Source of the DNA: Acanthopleura granulata
Lineage: Eukaryota; Mollusca; Polyplacophora; Chitonida; Chitonidae
Length of the DNA: 64,000 nt
Direction: 5' to 3'
Assembly: GCA_016165875.1 (NCBI GenBank)
Contig: JABBOT010000001.1
Coordinates: 35,953,011 to 36,017,010 of the forward strand
Positions 12,901-25,524 of the stretch are shown here, in pieces. Position 1 is the stretch's first letter; every line of letters begins with the position of its first letter. The translations under genes and the position numbers were made by a program. Under the pieces are notes generated by a model, which was not told where the DNA came from, made no database searches, and saw nothing but the letters and a program-made list of their open reading frames with translations.

Positions 12901-15900
12901 TAATTTTTTTTCTGTGTTTTTCACAGAGCTTTCCACTTGAAACAGCGCTAGAGCCCGGGCACAGTCTCAAATGTCACACAGACACATTAAATCCACGAAA
13001 TGGGCTGAATTGTGTGTCTCCACGCTGCCTACGATTACAATGCCATTAACACAGCCACGAGGGTCTGTTTATCTACTAGCCAAGGAAGTCCGGTCATGCA
13101 CAGTCGAAACAGATATATGGCTCATACACAGCTTGTCATCAGCTTTGTACATTCCCCAGCTCTCACTTTTCACAACACTCACTGGACCACTCACTGTTCA
13201 AATGAAAACCTCATCCTCAAGCCATCTGTTGTCCATATCTGTATTCACAGTTCAGAAAGTTCATTACTAACTTGTCAGAGGTTTGTGGTTGACATAGGGC
13301 TGTACAGTTTTCCCTCACAGACAAGACTGACCCTCATAGGTGAAAAATTCTTCAGTATGGTGTTAAACTCCAATTAAATAAATATCAATACATATATATT
13401 TATTCATCTGTTTCCGTCCCATAAATTCTTTGATTTGATCATATTGCAGTAAAATTATGATTTAGTGGAACTTTTTAATGTTATGTTTTTCAGATCTGCT
13501 TGAAAATCACACTCCTGAAAACGTATTGTGTTTTTGTGTAATACCCTGTTTTTTGGCTGTCGTCGATTCTTGTTTCCTGGTCTTCAGTTGGGGTAATTAT
13601 AGGCTTTGTATAGACTGGTATTCCCTTATGAGTGTGAAGCTTGAAGGTCTCCCATGTTTTTCTGTCATTTCAGATGACACATATGATTCTCCCTCAAATG
13701 GTGAAAAGGTGGGTTCATTGAAATAGGTGTTGTGTGGCAACTGTTTGTATCATCTAAGGATACTGCATGTAGTTCTGATGAAGGGACAGCATACGTTTCT
13801 GTACTCGTGGCCATACATGAATATGTCAGTGTGCCTTGTACTTTCAAAGAGCTGGTTGAATTTCTTTTTTAGGGTGATTTTTCTCAGTCAATTTTACCAA
13901 CATGTTAATGAGTGTTAACAGTACTTATGTATAATACAATCCTCATCTGTAGAACAGATAATGAAGGTAATGAGTTTATTAATTTATGTAACTTTATTAA
14001 TTAAATACATCTATATAACTTGCATGTATATTATAATCAGCATGCAGTTTTATATGTGGAGACAACCAAATGTTTGTTAGTTATTTATTCATTTATTTAT
14101 GCTCACTCAGGAGACGAGGCGCAATTGTCATAATATCATCAGGTGCCTGCTCTCAAATCACTCCCCAGATGACAGTTTATGCTGCCACAAAGGTCAGTAA
14201 TGGTTTCATCTCTGGGGCTCTCGTATTTCAGAGCTGCAACATGGTGGGGATATAAGTGCTATCTACCCCTTGGCTGGAGAAAATTTAACCTCAGTCTCTA
14301 GTGGTAGAAATTTAGGCTAGACATCCAGACATTGGTAAGCCCAATCATTTTTACACTGCAAACACTGTAGGGTTGCTGGGTTAGTTTACACCTGTCGTAC
14401 CAGGCATTGATGCTTTAATGGACTCTCTATATGTTTGACTTATAACTCAAGGGTCACAAGGACTTGTAATTGGAAACCTCTCCTGCCAGATGTAACTTGG
14501 GTCAACACTGTACACTGTTGTTCTTTCCTGCATCTATCATGACGCTTTGTGGGCAAACTGATTACGTATTAGTTGTCCAGTGCAAGAGAATGTTCGTCGT
14601 GTCAGCATGGGATTAAATTGGCATTGCAAGGGAAATGGTATACCATTACATCCCCCCTATGGTACTATCACCCACTCTTATTACCTGTGTCACACCAGTT
14701 TTGAAAGTGCCTGAAAGACAGTGGAACTGAATCCTTTGAGGCCTGCTTAACAAAGCATCAGCCTGAAACTGTGATCCAAATGAAACTCTTTAATATCTGC
14801 ATCAAATCAATAAAATTTTAATACCACATTAGCAAAGTTTGAGCATCAAACTTTAAATATTTTGTTTTGTAAAGAAAGTCTTACACTTTAGCATTAAATG
14901 GCTTTCTGAAATATATTTCTGCCTACGTTCTCTAATGTATCATTGCTGACAAAGAATGTGCGTTATTCTTAAATTAAACCACCAGTCTTTCTGGCTCGTA
15001 CTCATTTCTTGCATTTGAACTAAAATCTTGTGGTTGACTTAGGTACTCAAATTACCTGATTCTGTGCATCCTATTGATTTTACTAAGTTATTCAGAGGTT
15101 TCTGTGGAATTTTGGTATCAATTTTGGTAAGTTTCAGCACTAAATTAATATTTTATGACTTATTTGCCTCTAAAAATGCACTGCAAGTCTTTTTTGACGA
15201 AGTCAGATACAGTATAAGTAATTGTTTTTGCCCCCAAAATAGTATTTTGTAGTATATTTTTGTCTTCAAAGAGCTATCTGGATTACTTTGCACGAGCAAT
15301 TGGATATGAATACAAGGACAAAGGCATTGTGGTTCAGTCATTGCTGCCCTTCTACGTGGCCACACGCATGACGCAATTCAGCAGAACTCTGTCCAAGTCT
15401 GGCCTGTTCATTCCCTCCGCCACAGTGTATGCTCAACACGCTGTCTCCACTCTAGGTTACTCCAGTAGAACAACTGGATATTGGCCTCACACGATACAGG
15501 TACAGAATAGCTATTGAGCTCATTGGCCAAAGGTGTAAATTTACATAGCAGTTCATATTTCAGGTTAGTGAAAACACAACTAAAAGCTTCAAGAATGGAA
15601 AGGCTGTGCTTTTTTTGTCTATATTGTTAATTTTTTGAACTAAGATTTCTTGAACAAAAATAAACTGACTGCATGTCCACTTTAATATGGGCATAATTAA
15701 ACTAGTCCTCATTTTCTCCAGTTGTTTAGAATAAATATTCACACTTGCACCTTGAAATTGAAATCTGAATGTAAAAAGTATGTTTGTGGGAAATGATTTA
15801 TTTGAATGTGTGATATTACTTACAGTTCAATAATATGTTCATTTTCAGTCTTGGTTCTCTGCCTTGATACCAGAAAGTGTTTGGATGTGGGGAGCATCAC

Positions 15901-16019
15901 GCCTTAACACGGCCCTCAGACGTCAAGCTCATGAACGATTACGGCGACGTTCAGTACGAATGAGTAGTAGCTACGAAAATTTGCAGGATAGCACACCCGA
16001 AGAAAGAGTGGAGTCTTGA
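9950..16019 (+). CDS. HSDL1: HSDL1-like short-chain dehydrogenase/reductase, complete, catalytic Tyr retained
   Basis: Nine exons join in phase into 355 residues: 9950-10163, 10927-11049, 11708-11818, 12098-12156, 12697-12741, 13674-13708, 14111-14192, 15272-15499 and 15849-16019 (TGA). The product is a short-chain dehydrogenase/reductase of the 17-beta-HSD12/HSDL1 branch. Visible motifs are the cofactor loop TGSSEGIG (residues 74-81), NNVG (151-154), the Asn of VNVNVSAA (about 178), Ser206 in VIISSGAC, and Tyr219-x3-Lys223 in [18 protein letters not shown] and [20 protein letters not shown] are typical of HSDL1. The N-terminus has a hydrophobic stretch as in the family. The C-terminus is longer than the remembered ~330-residue vertebrate protein and ends in an Arg-rich, then Ser/Glu-rich tail. 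Vertebrate HSDL1 is called inactive because Phe replaces this Tyr; here the tetrad looks intact. An in-frame ATG at 9908 would add 14 residues; 9950 was chosen because MAAAADRF matches the family start. It is head to head with PERK. Confidence 0.94.
11111..11350 (+). mobile_element. SINE copy, HSDL1 intron 2
   Basis: Near full length and diverged: a tRNA-like head (GGTAGAGGGGGTTAGTGC), a middle ending GGTTTCCCCTGGGCTGTGCC, the 3' domain GTCGTATAAGTGAAATGTTT and a tail of AAATAAATAAATAA. Same strand as the host gene. Confidence 0.8.
13325..13385 (+). mobile_element. Old SINE 3'-end relic, HSDL1 intron 5
   Basis: The string AGGTGAAAAATTCTTCAGTA, then TGGTGTTAAACTCCAATTAA and an AAATAAAT tail, is a decayed match to the SINE 3' domain. 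Confidence 0.5.
14748..14866 (+). repeat. Dispersed repeat, copy 1 (HSDL1 intron 7)
   Basis: It shares TATCTGCATCAAATCAATAA, AATTTTAATACCAC and AAGTTTGAGCATCAAACTTT with 34500-34665 (there ATGTGCAATAGATCAATAAA and AAGTTTGAGCATCCAGTTTT). Family unknown; the second copy has an extra internal stretch. Confidence 0.5.
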
Positions 16020-19000
16020 TACATGTTATACCATAGAAAGATCTTCATTTCTAGAGTTTTTGAGAAACCGCCCTCTTAAAGGTTTCATGATGTGACTGAT
16101 GCAATCCTGTGCAGACACGTGCTGTCTTTTTTTCCATTGGTGTTTTTTTATTTAATATATGTGAATAGGAACATTTTATATTTGAACTGTGTTTGATACA
16201 AAACTTACATCTTTTTTCATTCTGAAAATAACAATATGTACAGCCACTGAATATACCTTAATGTACAAAAATTGAAATGCGTTGGTTGAAGACCATTGAA
16301 TAATACATTGTGTATTAACAAGTTGTGAGTGATACTGTTTTATCTTAACTGATATATATATATGAATATTTATGAAACAAACATTGAACCCCTTAGGAAG
16401 CTTATGACTTTAAAGATGCAAGGAAAATCAAATTTGCAAACTGAAAACATTAAATACTTTCCAACAGAGCTCACAGTGTCAACACCCATATTTTGAGCTA
16501 CATCCTTGACACAGTGTGATCTGACGTTAGACAGACATCGCTGCTAAATTCCTATCCTTTAACTTGGCAGTGTTGGTCATTATATATTTTGCAATATTTG
16601 ACACCCAAAGCCATTAAATAACATAATACAAAAGATTAATACTGTTGAATTTGTTTTCTGTAACATTATATGAACAACCCCATCATACATTTTTTTGCAC
16701 ATTAACCCTATAGAACTTTACGAATGGTCAATCAAGAACACGTATTTGACCAGTCATAATCAATAATGTTACCAGTATGTCAACAGGATGTCCCACAAAA
16801 TTGTTACAAATGTTAAATCTTTCTGTGATGTCATAACATCAAATTTGCTTTCACCAGATATGGAAAGAAAAGTAACGTTGTCACGAGAAGGGGTGAGGGA
16901 CATCAAATGTGGTGGATCTATCCATTGTGTAGTACAGTAACGATGTCACATCACAGAGGCATGTCACTCAGTTGTTGTTGGTTGCTGTGGTTTGTGGGTT
17001 TTTTTTCAAATTCCCAGGATCATCATCAAAGATAAAAATGGAAAACAATGAAGACTTCCACTAAGGAGTGCTGGTAGATGGAGGAAAAAAAGCCAACAAT
17101 AAAATTCTGTATGATCTCAGTTCAAATGGAGCAAGAGGCAGTGTGATTAACCCTCATAAAAATAAACTTGTCACACAGTCATGCATGTGTTTAAAGGAGG
17201 TTGCTTAATTCTGATGGGGATGTGGATATGAAATTAACACCAAAGCCTCAATTTGGATGGTGATAAGTTATAAAGGAAAATTCCTCTAAAAAGTAGTGGT
17301 CGATGGTAGCCAAAAGAGCAACAAATCCTGTATGATCTCACAACAATAACCAAATCAGTAGTCCATTGCTTCACTGTAATACTTAATTTAGAAGAAAAGC
17401 CTGAAACTCTGGAAGCAAGCTCCACAGTGCATGCACAAGATTCTTGAAAGCAGGGAGATGGCTGGGCATAAGCATAAGCAGTTTTCTGAGCAATAATTTC
17501 AAGCTCACAGGGAGAAAATTTTTTTGATAACTTATGTTATTCTTTTGAATGAATAATTTAGCTGTAGTATTGTTCAGTTGATTGTGTGTAATTCCATCCT
17601 GTACCAGTTCATGTATCTTTATCACTCTTCCTTTCAATTTATTTACATAATGTATTTAAATGATGTTCAAATGAATGCAGGAAGTTCAAATGTTTTAATT
17701 GCGATATTATACAATTATTGCAAGCTGCAGAGTGGAACCTCATTTGTCAGCTCAATACAGTTGATGCACAACAAGTACACAATTGTTCATGAACACTCAA
17801 GAGCCAGCAAATCACAATATTTCACTCTACAACATGTAGTAGTCTAGTTGTTTTATTATAGCGTATGGCACGTCATGGTCTTATATGTGAAAGTGTGTTG
17901 GTTTCACTCTGCTTCATACTCTATACAATAGCTTGTATGTGACACTGACCAAAGCAGATGACAAGTGACATTGATTATATGGGACACATGATGCTCCAAA
18001 AATAAATGTGATGTAGCATGGTTTAGCTTGGTACATTGCATTTGTCACGTGGTGCCAAATGATGAGTTTGTAAACGACACATGTGGTTTTATCCACTGAG
18101 GGGAAGAGAAGTGTACATGAGTTATAGTGAAAACTGTTACTGTTTCTTTCATGGTATATTTTCATAAATGAAAGTTAATAACATTGGAATAAATGCAGTG
18201 GGCTATATTTGTTCAACAAGCTTACAAGTATTATGAGCGAGTACAATGTTATTATGGCTTATGTTTTCATGGTATGTTTTGCTGTAAATTTTCGTAAATA
18301 ATCAATGCTACATTGGACAGAATGATGCCAGAGAAATATATGTTTCAAACATGTTCAAGTGGAATGACCACTTCAAACCCTTACATACAAGTATACTGAT
18401 ATTATTAGTCACATGGTTACTGGATGAAAGTATGCAAAACTATATGGGGTCTGTAAGCCTCATATATAGCAATCAAAAGTAGAGGATTTTGTCTGGTGTG
18501 GGATAATATAAATTATAAGCAAACACCAGCCACAGCAGCAACACCAGATATTGCAATTCTTTGTGTGTGTGTTGAGTGAAAATATAGAAATGATAGGTTT
18601 TTACAAAATATAGGAAAATGTAGGGGTTGTCAGAAATATAGGAAAATATAGGAGCACTGAGAACCCTGTAATACTGTATGTCCACATTGCTGGACGTGAT
18701 AGAGAATGACACTGTAATTTGATGATTGGAACACTGCTCTTGGATGCTTTTTCACATCAGTTCATACCATAAGGCACATGAGTTGTGGGTGCAGTCCTGT
18801 CCTTTGTGAGTGATGTAATATAAATCCCTTTATCCTGCATCACACAAAATCCTCTGCTTTTGATTGCCATATATGGTTATAGTTTTGTATCCTTTCACTC
18901 AGTAACCGTGTAGCTAGTATTGCCGTCATTGTTTGTAGGGGCCTTAGGGGCGATAAGCACTCAACAGTTATTAAAGAGTCATTTGAGCAATCTTGCATTA

Positions 19001-19467
19001 AAGACCACTTGTCTTTAGCTGGGCAAGTCTACAAATACATCATATATGGAAAAGTTATCAAAGGTCAGGGGTTTCCCCCTGGCACTTAGATTTCCACCCA
19101 TAAAATTGACTGTCATAGTAAAGAAAGTCTTGATCGTCATTTCAATCAATTCATACATGCACTTGGTTGGCCAAGCAGTTTTTTGCAATGCTTTTTTATT
19201 TACCAGCATGTATAAGTGTGTATGCAAACACTGTTTTTTATACTGTTTTAACACAATAACTGTAAAATGTACAATATATGTGGTGCAATTGTTAACAAAC
19301 AGTACTGCAGACTAACAGTTTTCTATTCCACCCTAAATATTCTGTACAGTACAGGTTTTTATTTACATGTAACTTACATGTTATCAAAAATGTAGATTAA
19401 ATGAGTTAAAACCAACAACAAAATTCTTAGGCATCAAATAAGGTAATTGCTGTATTCATTGAATTAT

Positions 19468-19783
19468 TTAAAGGGAAAGACAACACAAAAATGAAGCTAT
19501 GGCCAGTGATTAGACCATGAAAAAACATTATAACTGAAAATACCTTCATTTGCTAGATTTTTGTACCAAATTAAATGCAGCCAAATCTTCATGTTCAGCT
19601 CTGAATAAAGTTCCGTGTGAATGTGAACCGTATTATCAACATGACCTATAAAACCCATCATACAATCAAAACATTTACTTCAGTGAAAAAAAAATTTTAA
19701 AAATTAGTGAAGGTATTTTCAGATATAGTTTTTCAGGATCTCTTCACTCACCATGACTTCATTTTTGTGGTCTTTCCCTTTAA
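19468..19783. mobile_element. ~315-bp MITE with long inverted ends, between HSDL1 and FBXO47
   Basis: The left end AAAGGGAAAGACAACACAAA and AATGAAG pairs with the reverse complement of the right end CTTCATTTTTGTGGTCTTTC / CCTTT. Homology continues inward (CTGAAAATACCTTCA on both arms). Flanking TA suggests a Tc1/mariner-type target, which is inference. Confidence 0.65.
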
Positions 19784-19963
19784 CTACAATATAAATGGAT
19801 AATTATATATACTGATAGTACAGATTAGTATCTGCCAGTGACAATAACAGTAAACTACCTGTAGTATGCATTGCTTTGCAGGTAAAAAGACTAACTGCAT
19901 CCACGAAATATACTAAAATGAAGTGGATGCAAACTAACATTGTAAAGAGTATTTTGACTGACT

Positions 19964-20219
19964 TGGAAGAATTACAAAGACTATCACATTTTAGTATCAC
20001 AGTTCAGACAAATAGTAAGAACTATCAACTGAAGGCAGAATGTGCCTTTTATTCTATCATGAAAGCGCAGCCTTCAAAGCAAACTGGAGAGCCTTCTTTG
20101 TGGGCTTAGTATCAGCAGACACCGATTTGGAAGACTTGCAAAGATCATCACAATTTAGTATCACAGATCAGGCAAATATTAAGAACCATCAACCAAAGAT
20201 ACAGTGTCTATGTTACATT
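19964..20219 (-). pseudogene. Degenerate tandem copy of the FBXO47 3' end
   Basis: 19969-20126 parallels 20133-20300: AGACTATCACATTTTAGTAT / AGATCATCACAATTTAGTAT, AAGAACTATCAAC / AAGAACCATCAAC, then ATTCTATCATGAAAGCGCAG / ATTCTATGATGAAAGCATAT and GGAGAGCCTTCTTTGTGGGC / GGAGAGCCTTCTTAGTGAGC. The second member includes the real last exon (20320-20220), so about 90 bp of terminal coding sequence was duplicated downstream and has decayed. It lies in the presumed 3' UTR. Confidence 0.65.
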
Positions 20220-23200
20220 CTATGATGAAAGCATATCCTTGAAAGCAAAATGGAGAGCCTTCTTAGTGAGCTGAGTGACGGCAGACACCATGTACAGGAA
20301 TTCTTCATGCTGACGATCATCTGAAATATGAACAAACTGAGTATCTGCTTCTTACACTGTAACTGTTTCAATGCCTATTTTGCTTTAACACTCTGTTCAC
20401 AATTTAAGCCTTATTTTCTATTTGCTATCGCATTTATGTATTCAAATTGCTCTAACAGCAATGTTCTCCAGATTCAAGAGCTCCAGAAGTGGATAAAGTG
20501 CCATACAGTGATACTATGAGATCATCCTTATTTATTTCTTTATTTGATTGGTGTTTTACGCCATACTCAAACAACAGGGGCCAGCATTATGGTGGGAGGA
20601 AACTATGCAGAGCCTGCAGGAAACCCACGATTATCCACAGGTTGCTGGCAGACTTTCCCACATACAGACGGAGAGGAAGCCAACATGACCTGGACTTGAA
20701 CTCAAAAATGCTGAAAATTCATTCATATAGTATGGATTATTGGTTCATCCAAGGTCAAGAAATACACACATTGGTTGTTAGTCACTTCTGCTACAAGTTA
20801 AATTTATACCCAAGTAATAAATATTACCTTGGGAGGAAAAGTCATGAAGGTCAATCAAAAGTTCCTTGAAATTCTCTGTTATAGAGGCAATCAAATGTAC
20901 TCTCTCTTTGGTGCTGTCCATGATTTCCAAAATCTTCTGGGTCAAACATATGATATAGTCTTGGCTAAATCCATTCTTTGAGCAAACCTGAAATTATAAA
21001 CGTCATAACTCTTCTGTTATTCTTGCTTAATGGATCCCTCAATTATGGCAAAGATTTTCGTAATGGTACACGTTTGCATACATATAGGTATACCATAACA
21101 TAAATACATTTGAGTGGCTAACACTTTGCCGTGCCATGTTTCAGAATATTTCATTTGTCATGTGATGTCACAACCATACAATATGGATAACCTCACCATT
21201 TAACATAAAACTGCAGCCAAGACATTGAGATCTGCATTCTGTCTTGGTGATCAGCACAAAATTCTCATAGGTAGGTGAATGTAATGCAAAGCATCATGCT
21301 GACAACAATATTGAAAGATATAAAAATATAACCAATCCAATCATTATAAATCATATGTTTCATGATGCTTAAATGTGTAAATGTAGCCGACCAATAGCAA
21401 TGGTACCATCATTATACTTGGAATTACTGATCCTAGAATAAACACTGTGAGATACATGTAAGACAAAGCATAAATTGAATTACAATGGAAGTTTATAGTT
21501 ACCACACACAGTGATGCAATGATGCTAGACAGCTCAATCACTCGTCCATTTATTGCTTTGCTGATCAAAGTTTTTGTTGTGATACTATCACCACAAAGTA
21601 GCATCAGATTCGCATAATTTTCTGGAAGCCATTCCTCTGGTATACCTAAAATATAAAAGCAGAGCCAAAAAATTCAAACTCACATAGTAAAGTATTAGCT
21701 ACTATGAAAGTCTCAGTACAGAATATTTGATGTCTGCTTTTTTCAGTGCGCTTGTTTATGTGTAGGTTATTATTGTATTACTCACATGAAAGTTCATCCA
21801 TCACACTGATGATGTCATCTTCTGACCAGTCTTGAGTTTTACAGTGAAGAATTTGGATTGCGTTGGCCAGGTCTTTGAAATAGCAGCTTGTGTGCTCTGA
21901 CCCTGATAGAGACGTATCACACATCTCATACCAGGTTATGTCTTCTGTAGAGAAAAGTAAATGTACATGTACATTAATTATCTTTGAGCATTTGTGTACG
22001 GCAACCTTTAAGCCCTATTCCAGTCTTAATTAGAAAGGGACATCTCTATGATTAGGATTAATAACTGGGTAATTTTGTAATGAATGAACACATATGAACA
22101 CTTAAAATATGACAATCCGTCTGCAATAACTGACATCAACTCTTTATTAATACATATGGGATTTAGCAACATCAAATGTACCTAGGGGCTTGAGTCAGAT
22201 TTCCCTCTTTTGATATGTAAATGTGCTTATAGGTCTCATGATAATTTCTTACAATAGCACATTAATATTGGTATGTACTTTCTAACTATACTCCCATGAT
22301 TGAGTGGAGTAAACCTTACCAACTTTCGTCGTGGCAGAATGATGAAACAATACCAAATACCAGTAATTAATGATGTGATAAGTGCTTAATTACTTATAGT
22401 AATATTGTAACGTTTGCCATGATGCAGGCACAAAACACCAACCCACCTTCAACTACCGGTCCATACAGAATGAAGAGTAGTCTGGCCTGATGAACAAGAG
22501 GAAATGGCTTAAGTATTCTTGTGAGCCAGAACCCACGATCCTGGACTGACTCACACTGATTCAGAAACACTCGTCGAAAGAACACTCTGATGTTATATTC
22601 CACCTTCAGGTGTGCCCCTGAAGTCACAAAACAGTATATATACATGACGTATTTTAATGCATTCTATAATGCAATGCAACACGCAGGGAGTGTTAACATG
22701 CAAATAGACACTTCTGTAGATACCTAGCTGCAAGTCACCTCAGGAGAAGCCCCTACATTGTCTTTTTTTCTTTTTTTTTTTAATCGTTACACCCTGTTAT
22801 CACAGATCAACTATATTTAATACGCAGGTTTTGATATGACAATGAAGTCATGCACATTTGTGATGTGAGGTAATGGCATGGTACTGTAAGGTCAATCTGC
22901 ACAATTTAATATGGGCCGGTATATACAATACAGAACATTTATCAAAAACAATGACACAAATCTTCTGAAATGTGTTCTCCAGCAAAGTTGGATATCATTT
23001 TGGGCAACAAACACAAAATTCCAGCAGTAGACTCTTCTGAACACATGAACTGCCTTATTAAAAGATCGGCAACTGATCCTTCCATTCCAATAGCAGATTC
23101 TTCTGAAACCCATAAACTGCCTTGTTAAAGGATCGGCAATTGATCCTTCCATTCCAATAGCAGATTCTTGTGAAACGCATAAACTGCCTTGTTGAAGGAT

Positions 23201-25524
23201 CTACAATTGATCCTTTCATGCAGTAAAACAGCCTCATCACTTTGTGAAGGGATGTCACCCTGTTGTCATAGCAATGCCACTCGAAATATGCATACTGATT
23301 GCATTTTTTCATATAGGTGACAAGTATTTGCTGAAAGTGCAAAGACACACTCATAGTGTTGTCATATTTGCACCATACCATATTCAAAGTATATATAGGA
23401 GAGGCAACCAAAATTAGCAACATGGCCAGGATATAAACCGTGGTTTCACATGTTTTGCAAATTTGTGCTCATACATTTCACACTTCATTCAGATGAAGAA
23501 AAGGTATTCATATTGAAGGTCATGTTACATTAACATTTATACAAACAACTACAAGTTATGGTGTTTCACACTATATTTACCAGGTTTTCCCGTTAAGATG
23601 TTTGTCAGGGTTCTGTGGATATTAGCATGAAAACAAATGCAGTCAAATGCCCTGATACACTCTGCCTCATCCCATCCAGCTAGAACTGTGTGAAGAAACT
23701 TCCCAAAACATGTAAGAGCAATGCATTTTGAGATATCTTCACAATCCTTAGTGTAAGAGCAACTCATCTGCAAGCGAAAACAAATTTGATATGAACTGCA
23801 TTTTGTACATGTATCTAACACGTGGACACTGCAACAGCAGAAAGTTTTTACATCTTAAATGTTTTTCAAAACTAAGTATTCTGGGTTTGCATTCTATTAT
23901 GTAGTATTATAGTTTATGTGTTAAACCTTTCAATTCGTGCAATTATTTGATTTATTAATACTTTTTTACTTGTTTAACACCACGCTGAGGACTGTGTAAC
24001 TTGTACAAACAATCACCTTTCGTAAGTGACTAACAAACTTCCCCACAGATACGAACACCATATTGACAGAGGACTATTGGTTTTCAACCCAAGATAGACT
24101 GTACAAACCACTTACATTTACTTGTCACCAGAGTCAGAGAAGGGAAATCCATATACTTCTTTTTTAAGGCCAGAACTGAACCATCAAGAAGCATTTACTG
24201 AATCTGATAGCACAGTTATGCCAGTAATTAAACAAATTTACCTTGATCAAGAAGTCAATAATAAACTTCAGCCTGTCTTTTGTGGCATAGAGACATGTTG
24301 ACCTCTTCAACAACAAACCTGTCAATAAATAAACATGATATATGGCAATTAAAATCTCTACTGGCTCAATTTAGTTAAAACTGAAGAATACTGAAACACT
24401 GAATATAACATGTACAAATGTTTTAAAAAATTCTTACATGAAAGTAAATACACTCTTTAGATTTATTGTTGCCATAAGACATAAACATGTCACTTTTGTA
24501 AATTCAGCCCCAGTTACAGTATAGAACTTCTTTTACTGTACCTAATTTTTCAAAATTTTGGATGTAGTCTGCTTGCTTGTCAACTGGGATGTTATTGTGT
24601 GGTAATGGTTGTGGAAAAAGATGACGGCTAAAGTGGGAGGTGCCTCTGTAACCTTCCACTAAGTTTCTCATCATCTTTGATGTTATTGTCAAAATACTGA
24701 GATCTTTAACTGCAAACAAAAAAAACAAAACATGTTTTATTATTAAATAAAGAGACACTCACATGACATATTTCACTTTCCTAATGAGGCTTCCAGTATC
24801 CAGTAATTCAATAAAAGCATCTGATAAATGAATTTGTCACAAACCATGCATTGAAACAACAGTGACACAACAAGTCTAAAATTTCTTACAAGATCTGAAC
24901 ATGTACTTCACCCTACCAAATTAAATGCAATTTTGGAACTTTTACTAAACAGTTTTAGGCAAATCTGAGTGAATTTTATTAGTTTCAGGAGAAGGGTCTG
25001 AAATCTGCGATGAATGTCAGAATGTCAGAACACTGTGAGTGAGTTCATCTAGATGGACTAAATGTTAATTCATGCCCTTTTGGTTGATACTGCACAACAT
25101 CTCCATGCACTCTGATGAATATTGCATTTACTTCATTGGTGTTTTAAAAGTCATACTTTTGAAAGAATATTTCACAACAGAAACAATTAATGTTCAGTAA
25201 TTATCACATGGCAGCAGCTTGTCACAAACACCTGCCAGTCCATCCTATCAACATTCCTTGTTGAGCATAACCTGACATTATCGTCTAAATTAGGGTAGGA
25301 CCATATGCAAAATATTCAATGTAACTAAAATCACCAGCTCTCCGTGACACCATACCTGAAAAATACCCAAGTATGTGGTATTTTAATTCAATAGGTAATA
25401 TATCAAAGTAACCCAGAGGACCATCTTGGATAACTTTCTCTTTGATCTCTTCCTTTTCAATTTTCTCAAGTCTGTTGGACCGTCTTAATTTCTTGCACCG
25501 CAAAAACGATTTGATCGTAAGCAT
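20220..25524 (-). CDS. FBXO47: F-box only protein 47, complete
   Basis: Nine coding exons join in phase into 444 residues: 25524-25356, 24709-24542, 24318-24242, 23767-23581, 22617-22447, 21944-21786, 21645-21503, 20987-20828 and 20320-20220 (TAG). The human protein is about 452 residues. FBXO47 is an SCF-type ubiquitin ligase adaptor known mainly from meiotic chromosome synapsis. The start is the first ATG after an in-frame TGA when spliced to an apparent 5' non-coding exon ending at 25702 (CAG|GTAACC donor; the coding exon opens at 25531). KKLRRSNR near residue 15 matches the family N-terminus; the F-box is about residues 38-56 (GYFDILPIELKYHILGYFS). Family blocks follow in order: LLLKRSTCLYATKDRLKF, ALTCFGKFLHTVLAGWDEAE, FWLTRILKPFPLVHQARLLF, WSEDDIISVMDELS and SKAINGRVIELSSIIA. 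Intron 8 contains a SINE and intron 4 a 67-bp tandem repeat. A decayed copy of the last exon lies just downstream. Confidence 0.94.
20530..20705 (-). mobile_element. SINE copy, FBXO47 intron 8
   Basis: TTTGATTGGTGTTTTACGCC, GGTGGGAGGAAACTATGCAG, CAGGTTGCTGGCAGACTTTC and GGAGAGGAAGCCAACATGAC match the reversed SINE from its tail through the middle. The tRNA head is missing. Orientation is the same as the host gene. Confidence 0.8.
23021..23221. repeat. 67-bp tandem repeat, three copies, FBXO47 intron 4
   Basis: Three successive units share CCAATAGCAGATTCTTCTGA, CATAAACTGCCTTGTTAAAG and GATCGGCAATTGATCCTTCC. The first unit is the most diverged. Confidence 0.8.

Larger units (their letters stand above)
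16020..20219. other. Convergent intergenic region between HSDL1 and FBXO47
   Basis: AT-rich 3' flank of HSDL1 (UTR end not defined) followed by the FBXO47 3' flank. It contains the MITE at 19468 and the decayed FBXO47 3' copy. Open frames here are short and lack family features. No RNA gene recognised. Confidence 0.5.

Noticed and set aside
13012..13377. 121-codon plus-strand frame in HSDL1 intron 5
   Set aside because: No splice signals or motifs, and its end falls in a SINE relic.
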